Shown here: piece by piece, positions 16,560 to 25,413 of the stretch
How positions within the stretch are numbered: position 1 is the stretch's first letter
Layout: every line of letters starts with the position of its first letter
Origin: Alphaproteobacteria bacterium
Lineage (GTDB): Bacteria > Pseudomonadota > Alphaproteobacteria > Thalassobaculales > Thalassobaculaceae
Assembly: GCA_024742605.1 (NCBI GenBank)
Contig: JANSYC010000009.1
Location: 1-64,000, forward strand
Direction of reading: 5' to 3'
DNA length: 64,000 nucleotides
The notes under the pieces: generated by a model
The model's database searches: none
What the model saw: the letters and a program-made list of their open reading frames with translations, nothing else
Told to the model about the DNA's origin: nothing
Made by a program: the position numbers and the translations under genes

Positions 16560-18023
16560 ATGACCCTGTTGAACTCTCTGTACTCGGCGCAAAGCGGCAT
16601 TCTGGCCGCTCAGACGCAGATTGACGTGGCATCGCGCAACATCGCCAACGCGAGCACAGATAACTATACGCGGAAAGTCCAGAACCAGAGTTCACGGGTT
16701 GTTGACGGCCGGGCGGGCTTGGTCGTCATCGAGGAGGTGCAGCGCAACATCAATCTGCAGCTGCAGCGCGATGTGATCACTCAGACATCCTTGACCCAGC
16801 GGTTGGAGGTCATCGACGATTTCCTCGGCCGCTTCGAGTTGCAGTTCGGCCGGCCGGAGGACGACTCGTCGCTTTCGGCAAAAATTACCGCCCTGAAAGA
16901 CACCTTTCAGGCGCTCGCGAGCAATCCCGATCAGAGCACGGCGCAGGCTGACGTGTTGCGGGCTGCCGGCGAGGTCGCTCTCGCCTTCAATAGCCTTTCG
17001 AACAATATTCAGGGTCTGCGACAGGAAGCGGACGCCCGGATCGAGGACTCGGTTGAGAGCATTCAAGAAGCGCTCGACAATATCGAAGCGTTGAACGGGG
17101 AGATCGGAGCGCGTCAGTCCGTCGGCCAATCGACCGCCGACCTGGAGGATCAGCGCGATGTCTGGGTCGAGCAGCTTTCCGAGGAGATGGATGTCCAAAC
17201 CTTCCGTCGCCCGGACGGCCAGCTGGCCGTTCTAACCTCGTCTTCACAGTTTCTGCTGGACCAGCAGCCCGTCACCGTGAACTTCACGCCGGCCGGTACG
17301 GTCGCCCCAGATCTGGCCCTCGGAGCGGTCACGGTCACCAACGCCTTCGGCGGGACCGTAGACATTACGGCCAGCATCACACAGGGCAAGCTCGGCGGCC
17401 TGCTGGATCTTCGGGACACCATTCTGCCGGAGGCGCAGGATCAGATCGACTCTCTGGCATTCGAACTCGCACAGCAGTTCGACACGATCACGGTCGGCGC
17501 CAACACAGCGCCCCTCGAGTTGTTTACAGCCCCGCCGACCACCCCGCCGTCCAACCCCGGGGCGGTGGAGGCGGTGCCGGTCGCCGACCAAGGTTATTCC
17601 GCAGTCATGCAGGTCCGGACCACGATCACCGGGGCGGAATTGAGAGACAGCGACGGCGCCGGTACTTTTGTCGTGAACGGTGATGGCGATGCTTCTCTGC
17701 CCCTGGCCATCCTGGACATGTTCGAAACCAAGCACGCCTATGTAGCTGTGAACGGGCTCAATTCGACGGCAGCCACGCTGGAAGAGTTTGCGGCGCAGTT
17801 CATCGGTTACCAGGCCAATCAGAAAGCGGATTTCCAGAGCCAGTTCGGTTTTCAGGACGAGGTGCGGAATCTCCTCGATGAGCGTCTGAAGGATCAGAGC
17901 AGTGTGAACATCGATGAGGAACTGGCAAATCTGATTCAGCTTGAAGCAGCGTTTTCTGCGTCTGCGCGCGTCCTGACCTCGGTTCAGCGCGCGATCGACG
18001 AGCTTCTGCAAGCTGTCGCGTAA
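16560..18023 (+). CDS. flgK: Hook-filament junction protein FlgK (HAP1)
   Basis: FlgK is the first junction protein between hook and filament. The 487-residue protein starts MTLLNSLYSAQSGILAAQTQ, followed by the SRNIANASTDNYTRK rod motif. It ends with the D0 segment LIQLEAAFSASARVLTSVQR. The ATG at 16560 has an AAGGAGATG ribosome site; reading 16 codons further upstream is possible but has no such site. Size and ends are typical. flgL follows after 21 bases, so this is a flgK-flgL operon driven by the sigma54 site upstream. Confidence 0.95.
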   Translation: MTLLNSLYSAQSGILAAQTQIDVASRNIANASTDNYTRKVQNQSSRVVDGRAGLVVIEEVQRNINLQLQRDVITQTSLTQRLEVIDDFLGRFELQFGRPEDDSSLSAKITALKDTFQALASNPDQSTAQADVLRAAGEVALAFNSLSNNIQGLRQEADARIEDSVESIQEALDNIEALNGEIGARQSVGQSTADLEDQRDVWVEQLSEEMDVQTFRRPDGQLAVLTSSSQFLLDQQPVTVNFTPAGTVAPDLALGAVTVTNAFGGTVDITASITQGKLGGLLDLRDTILPEAQDQIDSLAFELAQQFDTITVGANTAPLELFTAPPTTPPSNPGAVEAVPVADQGYSAVMQVRTTITGAELRDSDGAGTFVVNGDGDASLPLAILDMFETKHAYVAVNGLNSTAATLEEFAAQFIGYQANQKADFQSQFGFQDEVRNLLDERLKDQSSVNIDEELANLIQLEAAFSASARVLTSVQRAIDELLQAVA

Positions 18024-18044
18024 GAGTGAGTTAGGAGAGAGACG

Positions 18045-19064
18045 ATGCGCATCTCGACGGTCACCCAAAATCTCAGGATGGATAACTCCATCAACAGTCT
18101 GCTGGATCAGATGGCGGACGCGCAGCTCCAGATATCGACCGGCAAGAAGAGCCAAGTCTACAGCGGTTTGAGAGGGGCGGATTCGCGGGTTCTGATCACG
18201 CTGAAGGAGCAGCGGACGACGCTGAATTCCTACATCAACACAATCAACAATGCATCGGTGAAGACCAAGACAATTGATGCCGCGCTTCGCCAGACCACCG
18301 ATATCGTTACCGATATGCGGACCAAACTCTACGAGCAGGTAGAAGGTCTTTATCCCGAGTCGTCGTCCGCGTTGCAGACCTTCTCGGGCGCGACGATCAC
18401 ACAGATGATTAACCTCCTGAATTCGACCGCTGACGGGCAGTCTCTGTTCTCCGGTAACGACATCAATCAAAGGCCGATGATCGGGCGTGGGACGGTCGAG
18501 ACCAATGCGGTGGCCCTGTCCGGCGCGATCCCGTCCATAGCGAACGGAGATACCGCCGCCGTGATCCAGGCCTACTGGGAAGGGGTCATGGGGAACAATG
18601 CCCCGAACGACGCGAATGAATGGTACCAGGGCGGCACCGGAAGCTTCGATATCCGGATTGATGAAGGCGTAAACACGAGCTTCGGCGAGGTTGGGAACAA
18701 CGATGCCTTTGAAGAGGTCTTCGAGGTCCTGTATGCTTTTGCAAACATCGGATACGACGAGACTGTCGCGAACGCCGATGCGGAATACGGTGCCATGGTC
18801 AACTGGGGCCTGCCCAAGATTGAGGCCGCTTTTGATTTGATCAACGACATGGTGGGCCAGAACGGGGTCACCGGCAGACAGATGGAGGACCGGAAGGAGG
18901 CGCACTCGGAGACGCTCACGCTTCTGGAGAGCCAGATTCTAGGGGTCGAAGACGTGGATTCCTATGAAGCGGTCGCCCGGTTCCAAACCCTGCAATCCCA
19001 ATTGCAGGCGAGCTATCAGACGACGTCTTTGGTCCGGAATCTCAGTCTTACCAATTTTATATAA
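18045..19064 (+). CDS. flgL: Hook-filament junction protein FlgL (HAP3)
   Basis: FlgL is the second junction protein, placed between FlgK and the filament. The 339-residue protein is flagellin-like. Its N-terminus has MRISTVTQNLRMDNSINSLL and DAQLQISTGKKSQVYSGLRG, and its C-terminus has YEAVARFQTLQSQLQASYQT and LSLTNFI. Both fit the family. It directly follows flgK with a GGAGAGAG site. No clear terminator was found after it; AT-rich sequence follows. Confidence 0.94.
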   Translation: MRISTVTQNLRMDNSINSLLDQMADAQLQISTGKKSQVYSGLRGADSRVLITLKEQRTTLNSYINTINNASVKTKTIDAALRQTTDIVTDMRTKLYEQVEGLYPESSSALQTFSGATITQMINLLNSTADGQSLFSGNDINQRPMIGRGTVETNAVALSGAIPSIANGDTAAVIQAYWEGVMGNNAPNDANEWYQGGTGSFDIRIDEGVNTSFGEVGNNDAFEEVFEVLYAFANIGYDETVANADAEYGAMVNWGLPKIEAAFDLINDMVGQNGVTGRQMEDRKEAHSETLTLLESQILGVEDVDSYEAVARFQTLQSQLQASYQTTSLVRNLSLTNFI

Positions 19065-19257
19065 TAAAACCCACAGTAACTCACCTTTATAGGTTGTGGT
19101 CTGTCTGTTGCTTGATTGGCCTGAGGCCGAGTTTGGTTGCGATGAACGCCGCCATATCTCGACAAACTGACCCTCAAGCCCTATCTTAGAAGCTGGAGAA
19201 GAGAATCGCCGCCTCGGCGAATCTCCTGGGAATTCGTTCTCCAGAACGGAGGCCATT

Positions 19258-19827
19258 ATGAACGTTGCGGACCAGATACGCGCTGTGCAGGGACGGCTTG
19301 AGTCGCCTGCGCGCTCTGGTGTGCGTTCGGAGCCGGCGCGTTCAGGGACGTCGGTAGCGGAGTCCGGAAGTTCTGCTGTCCAGTCGGCACCGTCTAATTC
19401 AGCCGACGACCGAGGCCAGGCGCCAGCCCGTACGCCTGCCGGTGGATTCTACATCAGCCCAAATCTGTCCTTCGACGCGAGGGCCTCGACTGTAATATTC
19501 CAGATCCGCGATGCGGTGTCGGGTGACGTGACGCGCCAATTCCCGGCGGAAGCGGCAGTTGAACGCTACCGAAGAGATCCCTCTCAGCAACCTTTCGTCC
19601 TGCCGGCGCCGGCGGCTGGAGACGATGAGGCTCCTGCACCTCGGATCAACAACAGAGATACGCCGGATCCTGCGGAGATTGAGTTGGCGACCGGACCGAC
19701 GGCCGAACTTGAGGGCCAGGGGCCGGCGCCAGCGGGGGGAGATCGGTCCGCCGCCTCAGGTCTTGCTTCGAATCAGGCAGCGCCGTCAATTTCACCGCAA
19801 TCGGCGCCGGTCGATATCCTCACTTAG
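19258..19827 (+). CDS. FlaG-like flagellar protein
   Basis: The 189-residue protein has a small folded segment at about residues 60-103. This contains YISPNLSFDARASTVIFQIR and VTRQFPAEAAVERYRR, the pattern of FlaG proteins (a beta strand pair, then V-I/T-R-Q-x-P). The rest is low-complexity, rich in Ala, Pro, Ser and Glu. FlaG proteins affect filament length, but their mechanism is not well known. It follows flgL by about 190 bases with a GGAGGCC ribosome site. The long disordered tails are unlike most FlaG proteins of about 120 residues. Confidence 0.7.
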   Translation: MNVADQIRAVQGRLESPARSGVRSEPARSGTSVAESGSSAVQSAPSNSADDRGQAPARTPAGGFYISPNLSFDARASTVIFQIRDAVSGDVTRQFPAEAAVERYRRDPSQQPFVLPAPAAGDDEAPAPRINNRDTPDPAEIELATGPTAELEGQGPAPAGGDRSAASGLASNQAAPSISPQSAPVDILT

Positions 19828-19955
19828 CTGCATTGAATGTTCGCTACTGATGCAGGACGGAAGGTGGCTCCTGTCCATCATTCCTGCTGCCCAGCATCCA
19901 CAAGATGTGGTAGCGTAGCCGCGCGTTAATCCAATTGCTGGCATGGGACACAGGC

Positions 19956-20915
19956 ATGACCGACCAAGAGACTATCAAAGCGTGGCTGAGCGCCGCCGTC
20001 CAGCATCACGAAGCCGGCGAAGTTAACGACGCACGCGACTACTACATGAAGGTTCTGGAGGCGGATCCGCGCCACGAACGCGCACTGCAGCTCGCCGGGC
20101 TCTTGTGTCTCCAGGCTGGCGAACTCGATGGGGCCGAGGGGCTGCTCAGGGCCGCTTTGGAGGTCAATCCGCAGAGCACGACGATCCCCAATCATTTGGG
20201 CGCGATCGCGCTGCAGAGAGGCGACTTGCCGAGCGCAAAGGCGTATTTTGAAGAATCCATAAAGCTCGACGGAAATTATCTTGAAGCCCATTTGAACCTG
20301 GGTGTGACGTTGCGTGGTTTGGACGATTTGACCGGCGCCATCGACGCGCTGGAGGCGGCGCATCGTGTGGATCCGGATAACGACCTGGTCCTGCAGTGGT
20401 GCGGCATGGTTTGTCGTGAGCTGGGTGAGTTGGGCGAAGGCGCTGAGTTCCTGGTGCGCGCGTTGGAACTCAATCCCGAAAATCTCCAGGCGCTCCAGAT
20501 TCTTGGTGATATTTTCGTCGATCTGAAAGAGTGGCGTCAGGCTGAAGACTGCCTGCGCAAGGCGGTCGAACTCGACCCGAAGTCGCCACAGCTGCACGGC
20601 AAGCTGGCGAACATGCTTTATCAAGAGGGTCGAATGGAGGAAGCCGGCACCGAGTTCGAAGCGGCACTTGCCGGCGCGCCCGGCGAGCCTTCCTTGATGG
20701 GCGGTATGGCGCTCGTGAAAGTCAGTTCCGGAGCGCTGGAAGAGGCTCGGGGCTTGGCGGATCAGGCGATCGCGGCGGACGACGCCAGCATTGAGGCCTA
20801 TTTCGCGTTGGCCCAGGTGCACAAGGCCACCGGAGACGAGGCGGCCGAGGCGATCGCCGCCGCCAAAGTTCGAGAGCTCGCGCCGGAGAACGCTGAATAC
20901 CTGCAACGTCTCTGA
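19956..20915 (+). CDS. TPR repeat protein
   Basis: The 319-residue protein consists almost entirely of tetratricopeptide repeats, about eight, from near residue 10 to the end. Typical 34-residue units include FLVRALELNPENLQALQILG and CLRKAVELDPKSPQLHGKLA. No signal peptide or membrane segment is visible, so it is likely cytoplasmic. The ATG at 19956 is preferred over an in-frame TTG at 19935. It lacks the glycosyltransferase-like domain of the other two TPR proteins here. Its place between flaG-like and flgN genes suggests a flagellar role such as protein binding, but no specific function can be given. Confidence 0.75.
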   Translation: MTDQETIKAWLSAAVQHHEAGEVNDARDYYMKVLEADPRHERALQLAGLLCLQAGELDGAEGLLRAALEVNPQSTTIPNHLGAIALQRGDLPSAKAYFEESIKLDGNYLEAHLNLGVTLRGLDDLTGAIDALEAAHRVDPDNDLVLQWCGMVCRELGELGEGAEFLVRALELNPENLQALQILGDIFVDLKEWRQAEDCLRKAVELDPKSPQLHGKLANMLYQEGRMEEAGTEFEAALAGAPGEPSLMGGMALVKVSSGALEEARGLADQAIAADDASIEAYFALAQVHKATGDEAAEAIAAAKVRELAPENAEYLQRL

Positions 20916-20997
20916 TGCGTTCCCGGCCTTTCGGTTCTGACAGGAAATGGGTACCCCTTTGTGACCCTTCGGTTCGAAGGGGCCCTCGCTGTCAGAG

Positions 20998-21447
20998 TCA
21001 GGTTGTCCGGTTGATCGCGAACGAGCCTGCAGTACTGGACGTATAGGCACCGTAACCGCGGATCGGCTTGCCGGGAGCGGCCGGTGTCTGACCCTGGATT
21101 CCACGCGCCTTCTTCACGCCGTCGATGATCATCTTGACCGCACGGTCTGTCGCGTCCTGCGCCGCTTTCAGGGCCAGCATGTTTTCGGACAGCGCCTCTC
21201 TGAACCGCGCGTAGAGCGTTCTTAGTTCTCCGCGTTCCTCCGGGCTCAAGGCGGCAAGAACGGCTGCGTCCTTCCGCAGTTCGCTCTGGCATTGGTCATA
21301 GGCCTTGCCCATGACGGCCTTGTGCTGCTGGATTTCCTCAAGCTTGCCATAGTCGCGTGCCTTGAGAACGTCGATCTCCCGGCGCATCAGGGTCATAAGC
21401 TGGGTCATCGTCTCGACAAACTGCTCAACGATATTGCGCGTTGCCAT
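20998..21447 (-). CDS. FlgN-like export chaperone (FlbY-type)
   Basis: The 149-residue protein is mainly alpha-helical with coiled-coil segments over about residues 5-110, and a glycine/proline-rich tail ending in RGYGAYTSSTAGSFAINRTT. Helical pattern and size fit the FlgN chaperone family, which guards FlgK and FlgL before export. In relatives a gene of this type (flbY) lies by flgJ and flgI, as here. The ATG at 21447 overlaps the stop of the rod-binding gene by one base and has a GGAGG site. The convergent TPR gene ends 83 bases away. Confidence 0.75.
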   Translation of the reverse strand: MATRNIVEQFVETMTQLMTLMRREIDVLKARDYGKLEEIQQHKAVMGKAYDQCQSELRKDAAVLAALSPEERGELRTLYARFREALSENMLALKAAQDATDRAVKMIIDGVKKARGIQGQTPAAPGKPIRGYGAYTSSTAGSFAINRTT

Positions 21448-21800
21448 CACTTAACCTCCTGAAGTTGCAGTAGTTCTCGTTCGATCACGCTGGCGATTCC
21501 GATCCCGCCGCGGCTGGTGATCGACTTGCTGATTTCGTCGAGATAATGGGTCTTCCAGACGCCTTCGGCGGACCCGCCCCCGAACATGCCGTCACCGTTG
21601 CCGATGTTCTTGAACATGTGCGAGACCATTTGGCTGATGAACGTCGTCTCGAAGCTCTCAGCGGCCTCGCGAATATGTTCCCGGTTGCCCGACTGGGTGG
21701 CGGCCTCAATCGCGGCGCGCTGCTTGGCACTGGTGCCGGCGGCACGGGCCATATCCATCTGGCCGACGCCGGGCATGTCCATTTGGGAGAGGCTGGTCAT
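21447..21800 (-). CDS. flgJ: Rod-binding protein, FlgJ N-terminal domain type
   Basis: The 117-residue protein corresponds to the rod-cap half of FlgJ, which helps rod assembly. It lacks the muramidase half found in enterobacteria. Conserved features are AAESFETTFISQMVSHMFKN at about 47-66, a glycine-rich loop, and HYLDEISKSITSRGGIGIA. Alphaproteobacteria usually have this short form and a separate lytic enzyme. It lies between flgI and the flgN-like gene, with the stop overlapping the next start. Confidence 0.9.
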   Translation of the reverse strand: MTSLSQMDMPGVGQMDMARAAGTSAKQRAAIEAATQSGNREHIREAAESFETTFISQMVSHMFKNIGNGDGMFGGGSAEGVWKTHYLDEISKSITSRGGIGIASVIERELLQLQEVK

Positions 21801-21824
21801 GGTCGCTATCCTTGCCTTCTGGCC

Positions 21825-22955
21825 TTAGAGAACTTCGAGCTCGGCTTGCAGGGCGCCCGCCGCTTTGATGGTCTGCAGGATGGAAATCATGTCCCGGGGA
21901 CCGACCCCGAGGGCGTTCAGACCGTCGACCAACTGCTGCAGGGTCACGCTTTCCGACAGGATGCTGAGGCGATTGTCGCTATCGTCGTCGATCTCGATCT
22001 GAGTGCGCGGTACCGTCACGGTCTCGCCGGTTTCGGAGAAGGGCTGCGGTTGGCTGACCTGCGCCGTCTCGGTGATGCGGATCGTCAGATTGCCCTGAGC
22101 GATCGCCACTGTGCTGATCCGGACATTCTCACCGATTACGATAACGCCGGTTTGCTCGTCGATAACGACTTTGGCGATATTGTCGGGGGTGACCCGCAGT
22201 TGCTCCACATCGGTGATCAGACCGACCGCGTTGTTCCGATAGGCGTCCGGGATCACCATGCGGACCGTGCCGCTGTCCGAAGGCTGTGCCACCGGCCCGC
22301 CCAGAAAGGCGTTGATCGCCCGCGCGATCCGCCGCGAAGTGGTGAAGTCTGGGTTCCGAAGCGACAGGCGCACCGTTTCCATCTGGTTCATGTCAAACGG
22401 CACTTCCCGTTCGACGATGGCCCCGTTGGAAATCCGACCGGCTGTCGGAACACCTCTCGTTACGGTCTCCGCCGCGCCGCCTGCGGAGAAACCGCTGACC
22501 GCGACTGGACCCTGGGCAACCGCGTAGACTTCGCCATCCGCACCCACCAGCGGTGTTACCAGGAGCTGCCCACCGAGGAGACTTTCCGAATCGCCGATTG
22601 CGGAGATTGTGACGTCGATTCGCGTTCCCTGATTTGCAAAGGGAGCCAGAACCGCGGTGACCATAACGGCGGCCACGTTGTCGGTGTCGAGGTCGTCGTC
22701 TCGCGCGTTCACGCCCAGACGCTCAAGCATTCCAACCAGACTCTCTCTGGTGAAGATCGCGCTGTCCAGGCTGTCACCGGTGCCGTTCAGACCAACCACG
22801 AGGCCGTATCCGATCAGCAGGTTCTCTCGAACACCTTCGAAATCCACGATATCCTTGATCCGGGTCTGAGCCGAAACCGGGGCCGCGGCCGAGACCACGA
22901 CAAAACATAGCGTCGCGGTTGCCAGTAAGTTGAGGATTTTGCCTAGCTTGATCAT
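21825..22955 (-). CDS. flgI: Flagellar P-ring protein FlgI
   Basis: FlgI forms the P ring around the rod in the peptidoglycan layer. The 376-residue protein has a signal peptide at residues 1-29, cut after VSA, then RIKDIVDFEGVRENLLIGYG, LVVGLNGTGDS, and the FlgI C-terminal segment LNALGVGPRDMISILQTIKA. The reading frame is open 34 codons further upstream, but the ATG at 22955 gives the signal peptide. It heads a leftward flgI-flgJ-flgN operon behind a sigma54-type promoter and is divergent from fliX, as in Caulobacter. Confidence 0.97.
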   Translation of the reverse strand: MIKLGKILNLLATATLCFVVVSAAAPVSAQTRIKDIVDFEGVRENLLIGYGLVVGLNGTGDSLDSAIFTRESLVGMLERLGVNARDDDLDTDNVAAVMVTAVLAPFANQGTRIDVTISAIGDSESLLGGQLLVTPLVGADGEVYAVAQGPVAVSGFSAGGAAETVTRGVPTAGRISNGAIVEREVPFDMNQMETVRLSLRNPDFTTSRRIARAINAFLGGPVAQPSDSGTVRMVIPDAYRNNAVGLITDVEQLRVTPDNIAKVVIDEQTGVIVIGENVRISTVAIAQGNLTIRITETAQVSQPQPFSETGETVTVPRTQIEIDDDSDNRLSILSESVTLQQLVDGLNALGVGPRDMISILQTIKAAGALQAELEVL

Positions 22956-23015
22956 CGCTCTATCCCGCGGTCTCAGTGGTTTCTTGCCGGTTTGATCCGA
23001 TCTCCGGAACTGACA

Positions 23016-23032
23016 TGCGAGAACTGTGCCAA
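23016..23032 (-). promoter_or_regulatory. Sigma54-type promoter of flgI operon
   Basis: On the minus strand TTGGCACAGTTCTCGCA has a perfect TTGGCAC at -24 and GC at -12 with 10-base spacing. It lies 61-77 bases upstream of the flgI ATG. Confidence 0.82.
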
Positions 23033-23152
23033 CATTCTTCGCTCGACCGAACCACAAAAAGTGCTCTCATTTCGGCGGTCCGGATTGGGGCATCGAAACG
23101 CGGCAGGTCACATGTTATATATTGCTGATGATTCGAGGGGTTATGGCACGAT

Positions 23153-23569
23153 ATGAAGATTGACCCGACCAAGGTCGCAGGGGTGTCGCAAACGCGGCGG
23201 TCTGAAAAGTCCAAGAAGGCCGGTTCGACGGCGTTCAGCGATCTCCTGGGCGAGACCTCGGAAACCGGATCCGCGCGCCAGACTTCATCCACCCAAAATG
23301 TCGAACATGTCCTCGCGGCCCAGGAGGTCGGCGATCGGGAGGGTAGTGCGCGCAAGGCCCAGGAGCGCGCCGAAGAGATGCTGGAGAAACTCGAGGATAT
23401 CCGAACCGGCTTGCTGCTGGGCGCAATACCGACCGACAAGCTCAAGCAGCTCGCATTGGTCGCGCGGCAGCAGCGGGAGGAGTTCACCGACCCCCGACTC
23501 ACCGAAATCCTTAACGATATTGAGCTCCGGGCACGGGTCGAGTTGGCCAAATACGACCCTTCATCTTAA
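23153..23569 (+). CDS. fliX: Flagellar assembly regulator FliX
   Basis: FliX links early flagellar assembly to activity of the sigma54 activator FlbD in Caulobacter. The 138-residue protein has a polar N-terminus. Its conserved C-terminal half contains LLGAIPTDKLKQLALVARQQ and DPRLTEILNDIELRARVELA, the FliX signature. It is divergent from flgI, the standard arrangement. Together with the many sigma54 promoters here it predicts an FlbD-FliX control circuit; flbD itself is not in the window. Confidence 0.92.
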   Translation: MKIDPTKVAGVSQTRRSEKSKKAGSTAFSDLLGETSETGSARQTSSTQNVEHVLAAQEVGDREGSARKAQERAEEMLEKLEDIRTGLLLGAIPTDKLKQLALVARQQREEFTDPRLTEILNDIELRARVELAKYDPSS

Positions 23570-23698
23570 ATTTGTCACGAATTCAGTGCCTTAGGAGCGC
23601 TTGCAGGCGCGCTGGGGCGAACATATACTCCGCGCCGTTTCGGGGGTGGAAATGCGGGAAAGCCCCCAATTGTCTTGCTATCCGCGTGGAGGCTCTGG

Positions 23699-24115
23699 AT
23701 GCGCGTCACCCTGCCGCCGGACTATGCTCCGTCGGACGACGAAGAGTTCATGAACGCCTATCAGCTGGAGTATTTCCGCCAGAAACTGCTGCGCTGGCGG
23801 GCGGAGCTGGTCCAAGAGGCGACCGACACCCTTAGCAATCTGACCGAACAGAATTTGCAGCAGCCTGACATGGCCGACCGGGCCTCGCTCGAGACCGAAC
23901 ACGCGATTGAATTGCGGACCCGGGATCGGGAGAGGAAGCTGATCAGCAAGATCGACTCGGCCCTGAAACGGATCGAGGATGGCAGTTACGGCTACTGCGA
24001 AGAGACCGACGAGCCGATCGCGCTCCGTCGTCTTGAGGCCCGCCCGATCGCGACCCTGAGCCTGGAGGCCCAGGAACGGCACGAACGGATGGAACGCACC
24101 CACCGGGACGAGTAG
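23699..24115 (+). CDS. dksA: DksA-family RNA polymerase-binding protein
   Basis: DksA binds the RNA polymerase secondary channel and, with ppGpp, adjusts transcription. The 138-residue protein has the long coiled coil at about residues 15-95 and the degenerate zinc-finger region GYCEETDEPIALRRLEARPI near 99-118, then LSLEAQERHERME. Only one cysteine remains of the usual four, which is normal for this alphaproteobacterial subgroup. The ATG at 23699 has a GGAGG site at good distance. dksA next to flgI/fliX and flgH is a known gene order in Alphaproteobacteria; here flgH is displaced by the island. Confidence 0.95.
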   Translation: MRVTLPPDYAPSDDEEFMNAYQLEYFRQKLLRWRAELVQEATDTLSNLTEQNLQQPDMADRASLETEHAIELRTRDRERKLISKIDSALKRIEDGSYGYCEETDEPIALRRLEARPIATLSLEAQERHERMERTHRDE

Positions 24116-24154
24116 CCTGGGCTTTTCCGGATATTTAGGTCTCGCCTCAGATCA

Positions 24155-24183
24155 GAAAGGCCGCCCGTTTTGGGCGGCCTTTC
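24155..24183 (+). terminator. Terminator after dksA
   Basis: A 12-bp perfect stem GAAAGGCCGCCC/GGGCGGCCTTTC with a GTTTT loop follows the dksA stop by 40 bases. It marks the last chromosomal backbone feature before the island. Confidence 0.88.
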
Positions 24184-24640
24184 TCGTCGTGGCGGGCTCT
24201 CCGCGAGGGAGGAGGGGAGGAGGGAGAGCCTCGCCGGTCCGGCATCGGTTCTTTAACAGTTTTCTGAGCGGTAAAAGAAGTTCAAGTGTGTATATAGTCG
24301 TTATCTCCCAATCAGTTCTGAGGTTTCGCCTCAAACGATATTAAAGATTCTGCTGTCAAAGCCGTCTATCCCGCGCAAAAATTTTCATTATTGCGAAGGC
24401 ATGTTCATCGTGCATCCTAAGCATGATTTGTGCCAAGAGCGCCGCGATGGAGTTGTTAATAGGGACCGAGCGCTTAATCGTTTTGAGCGCCGCTCAGTTT
24501 AGGTCGAGGGGCAAAGGTTGCCTACATACAGCGTTTGTACCCTAGAAGCCGCTCACGGGCCCTCAGAGGGCTTCTGGAGGTGCTTGGAGTTGTCTCGCCA
24601 CGTACACCAAATGAACGGGCGCTCATGGAGATAGGGGGGG
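24184..24640. other. Intergenic stretch at left island boundary
   Basis: No gene is supported in these 457 bases. The first part is purine-rich and GC-rich; from about 24250 it turns AT-rich, unlike the flagellar side, so the island edge probably lies here. The repeat AGCGGTA-N4-AAGTTCAAG at 24267-24286 matches, inverted, a sequence at the right end of the island. Confidence 0.5.
24267..24286 (+). repeat. Candidate island-end inverted repeat, left copy
   Basis: AGCGGTA, 4 bases, then AAGTTCAAG. The reverse complement of 52486-52506 reads AGCGGTA, 5 bases, AAGTTAAAG. The shared 7-mer and 8 of 9 following bases suggest recombinase binding sites near the ends, though the repeats are short. Confidence 0.4.
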
Positions 24641-25267
24641 ATGGTGCAATTCGAAGATATTTCAGGGACTCGACCATACTTCCATGAAGCGACAGTCGAT
24701 CTGCGGCATCGTTTCAATTCCGTCAAAACGGGCTTCTCTGAAGCAGAGGTAGTTGAGATCTGGAAAATTTGGCTTGAGCTGATTAATCGGAAGCATCTCA
24801 GATCGAATGGCAGCAAGTTTACACAGGCAGGTACACTCTACGAGGAAGTCGACTACAGGCTCGATGAGCTCAAACTGCTCGGCTTTGCTTGGCCGTTCAC
24901 GCTTGCACCCGGGGGTGACGGTAGTCTGGATGGTAGTGAATGGAAAATGGACAGCCCTCTCTCTCGGCTTGGATATAGCGTTGCCGGAAACGCGGATCAG
25001 ACTGCCCAGAGGCGACGGATTCTGGCCGATGCGTTTGAGGGACAACTTCCTCTTCGAGATGGTGAGAAGGAAATTTGGGGAATGGCTCGCTCCGGCCAAC
25101 GCCTCCATAGAATTGCAACCCTAGTCGCGGCGCTAGTACGAAACCAGAAGCGCCGAACTCGCCCGTCAAAGAGAGCAATAGAGCGCTGGGAAAAAGATCT
25201 CGAATGGATGAAATCCACTTATTACGATCGTACTGCGTTCGCTTTCGGCTGGCCAAAAATCGCATGA
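24641..25267 (+). CDS. Hypothetical protein with conserved C-terminal region
   Basis: The 208-residue protein is not recognised by name. The ATG at 24641 follows a run of G residues that can serve as ribosome site. The C-terminal half has a pattern I have seen in many accessory-region hypothetical proteins: PLSRLGYSVAGN, a basic RNQKRRTRPSKRAIERWEKD stretch, then a YY pair and FGWP. No catalytic motif or membrane segment is visible. It is the first gene inside the island's left edge. A DNA-related or defence role would be a guess from the neighbourhood only. Confidence 0.6.
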   Translation: MVQFEDISGTRPYFHEATVDLRHRFNSVKTGFSEAEVVEIWKIWLELINRKHLRSNGSKFTQAGTLYEEVDYRLDELKLLGFAWPFTLAPGGDGSLDGSEWKMDSPLSRLGYSVAGNADQTAQRRRILADAFEGQLPLRDGEKEIWGMARSGQRLHRIATLVAALVRNQKRRTRPSKRAIERWEKDLEWMKSTYYDRTAFAFGWPKIA

Positions 25268-25413
25268 GTTCGATTGAAGAAACCCCCGAATACCTCTGGT
25301 CCAAAACCGTGACGTAGGTCGGAGCCGGAGCCTTTTCATATGTATTGGTTTTTAAGTGATACGTAAGGGGCGGTTCACAGCGTTTTGACCGGGGTCCATT
25401 AGGTGGTCCAGTT

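Noticed and set aside
17244-18905. 553-codon minus-strand reading frame opposite flgK and flgL
   Set aside because: The opposite strand encodes well-conserved FlgK and FlgL in one operon; no motif supports the antisense frame.
21546-22910. 454-codon plus-strand reading frame opposite flgI
   Set aside because: It is a shadow of flgI and flgJ, which are clear on the minus strand.
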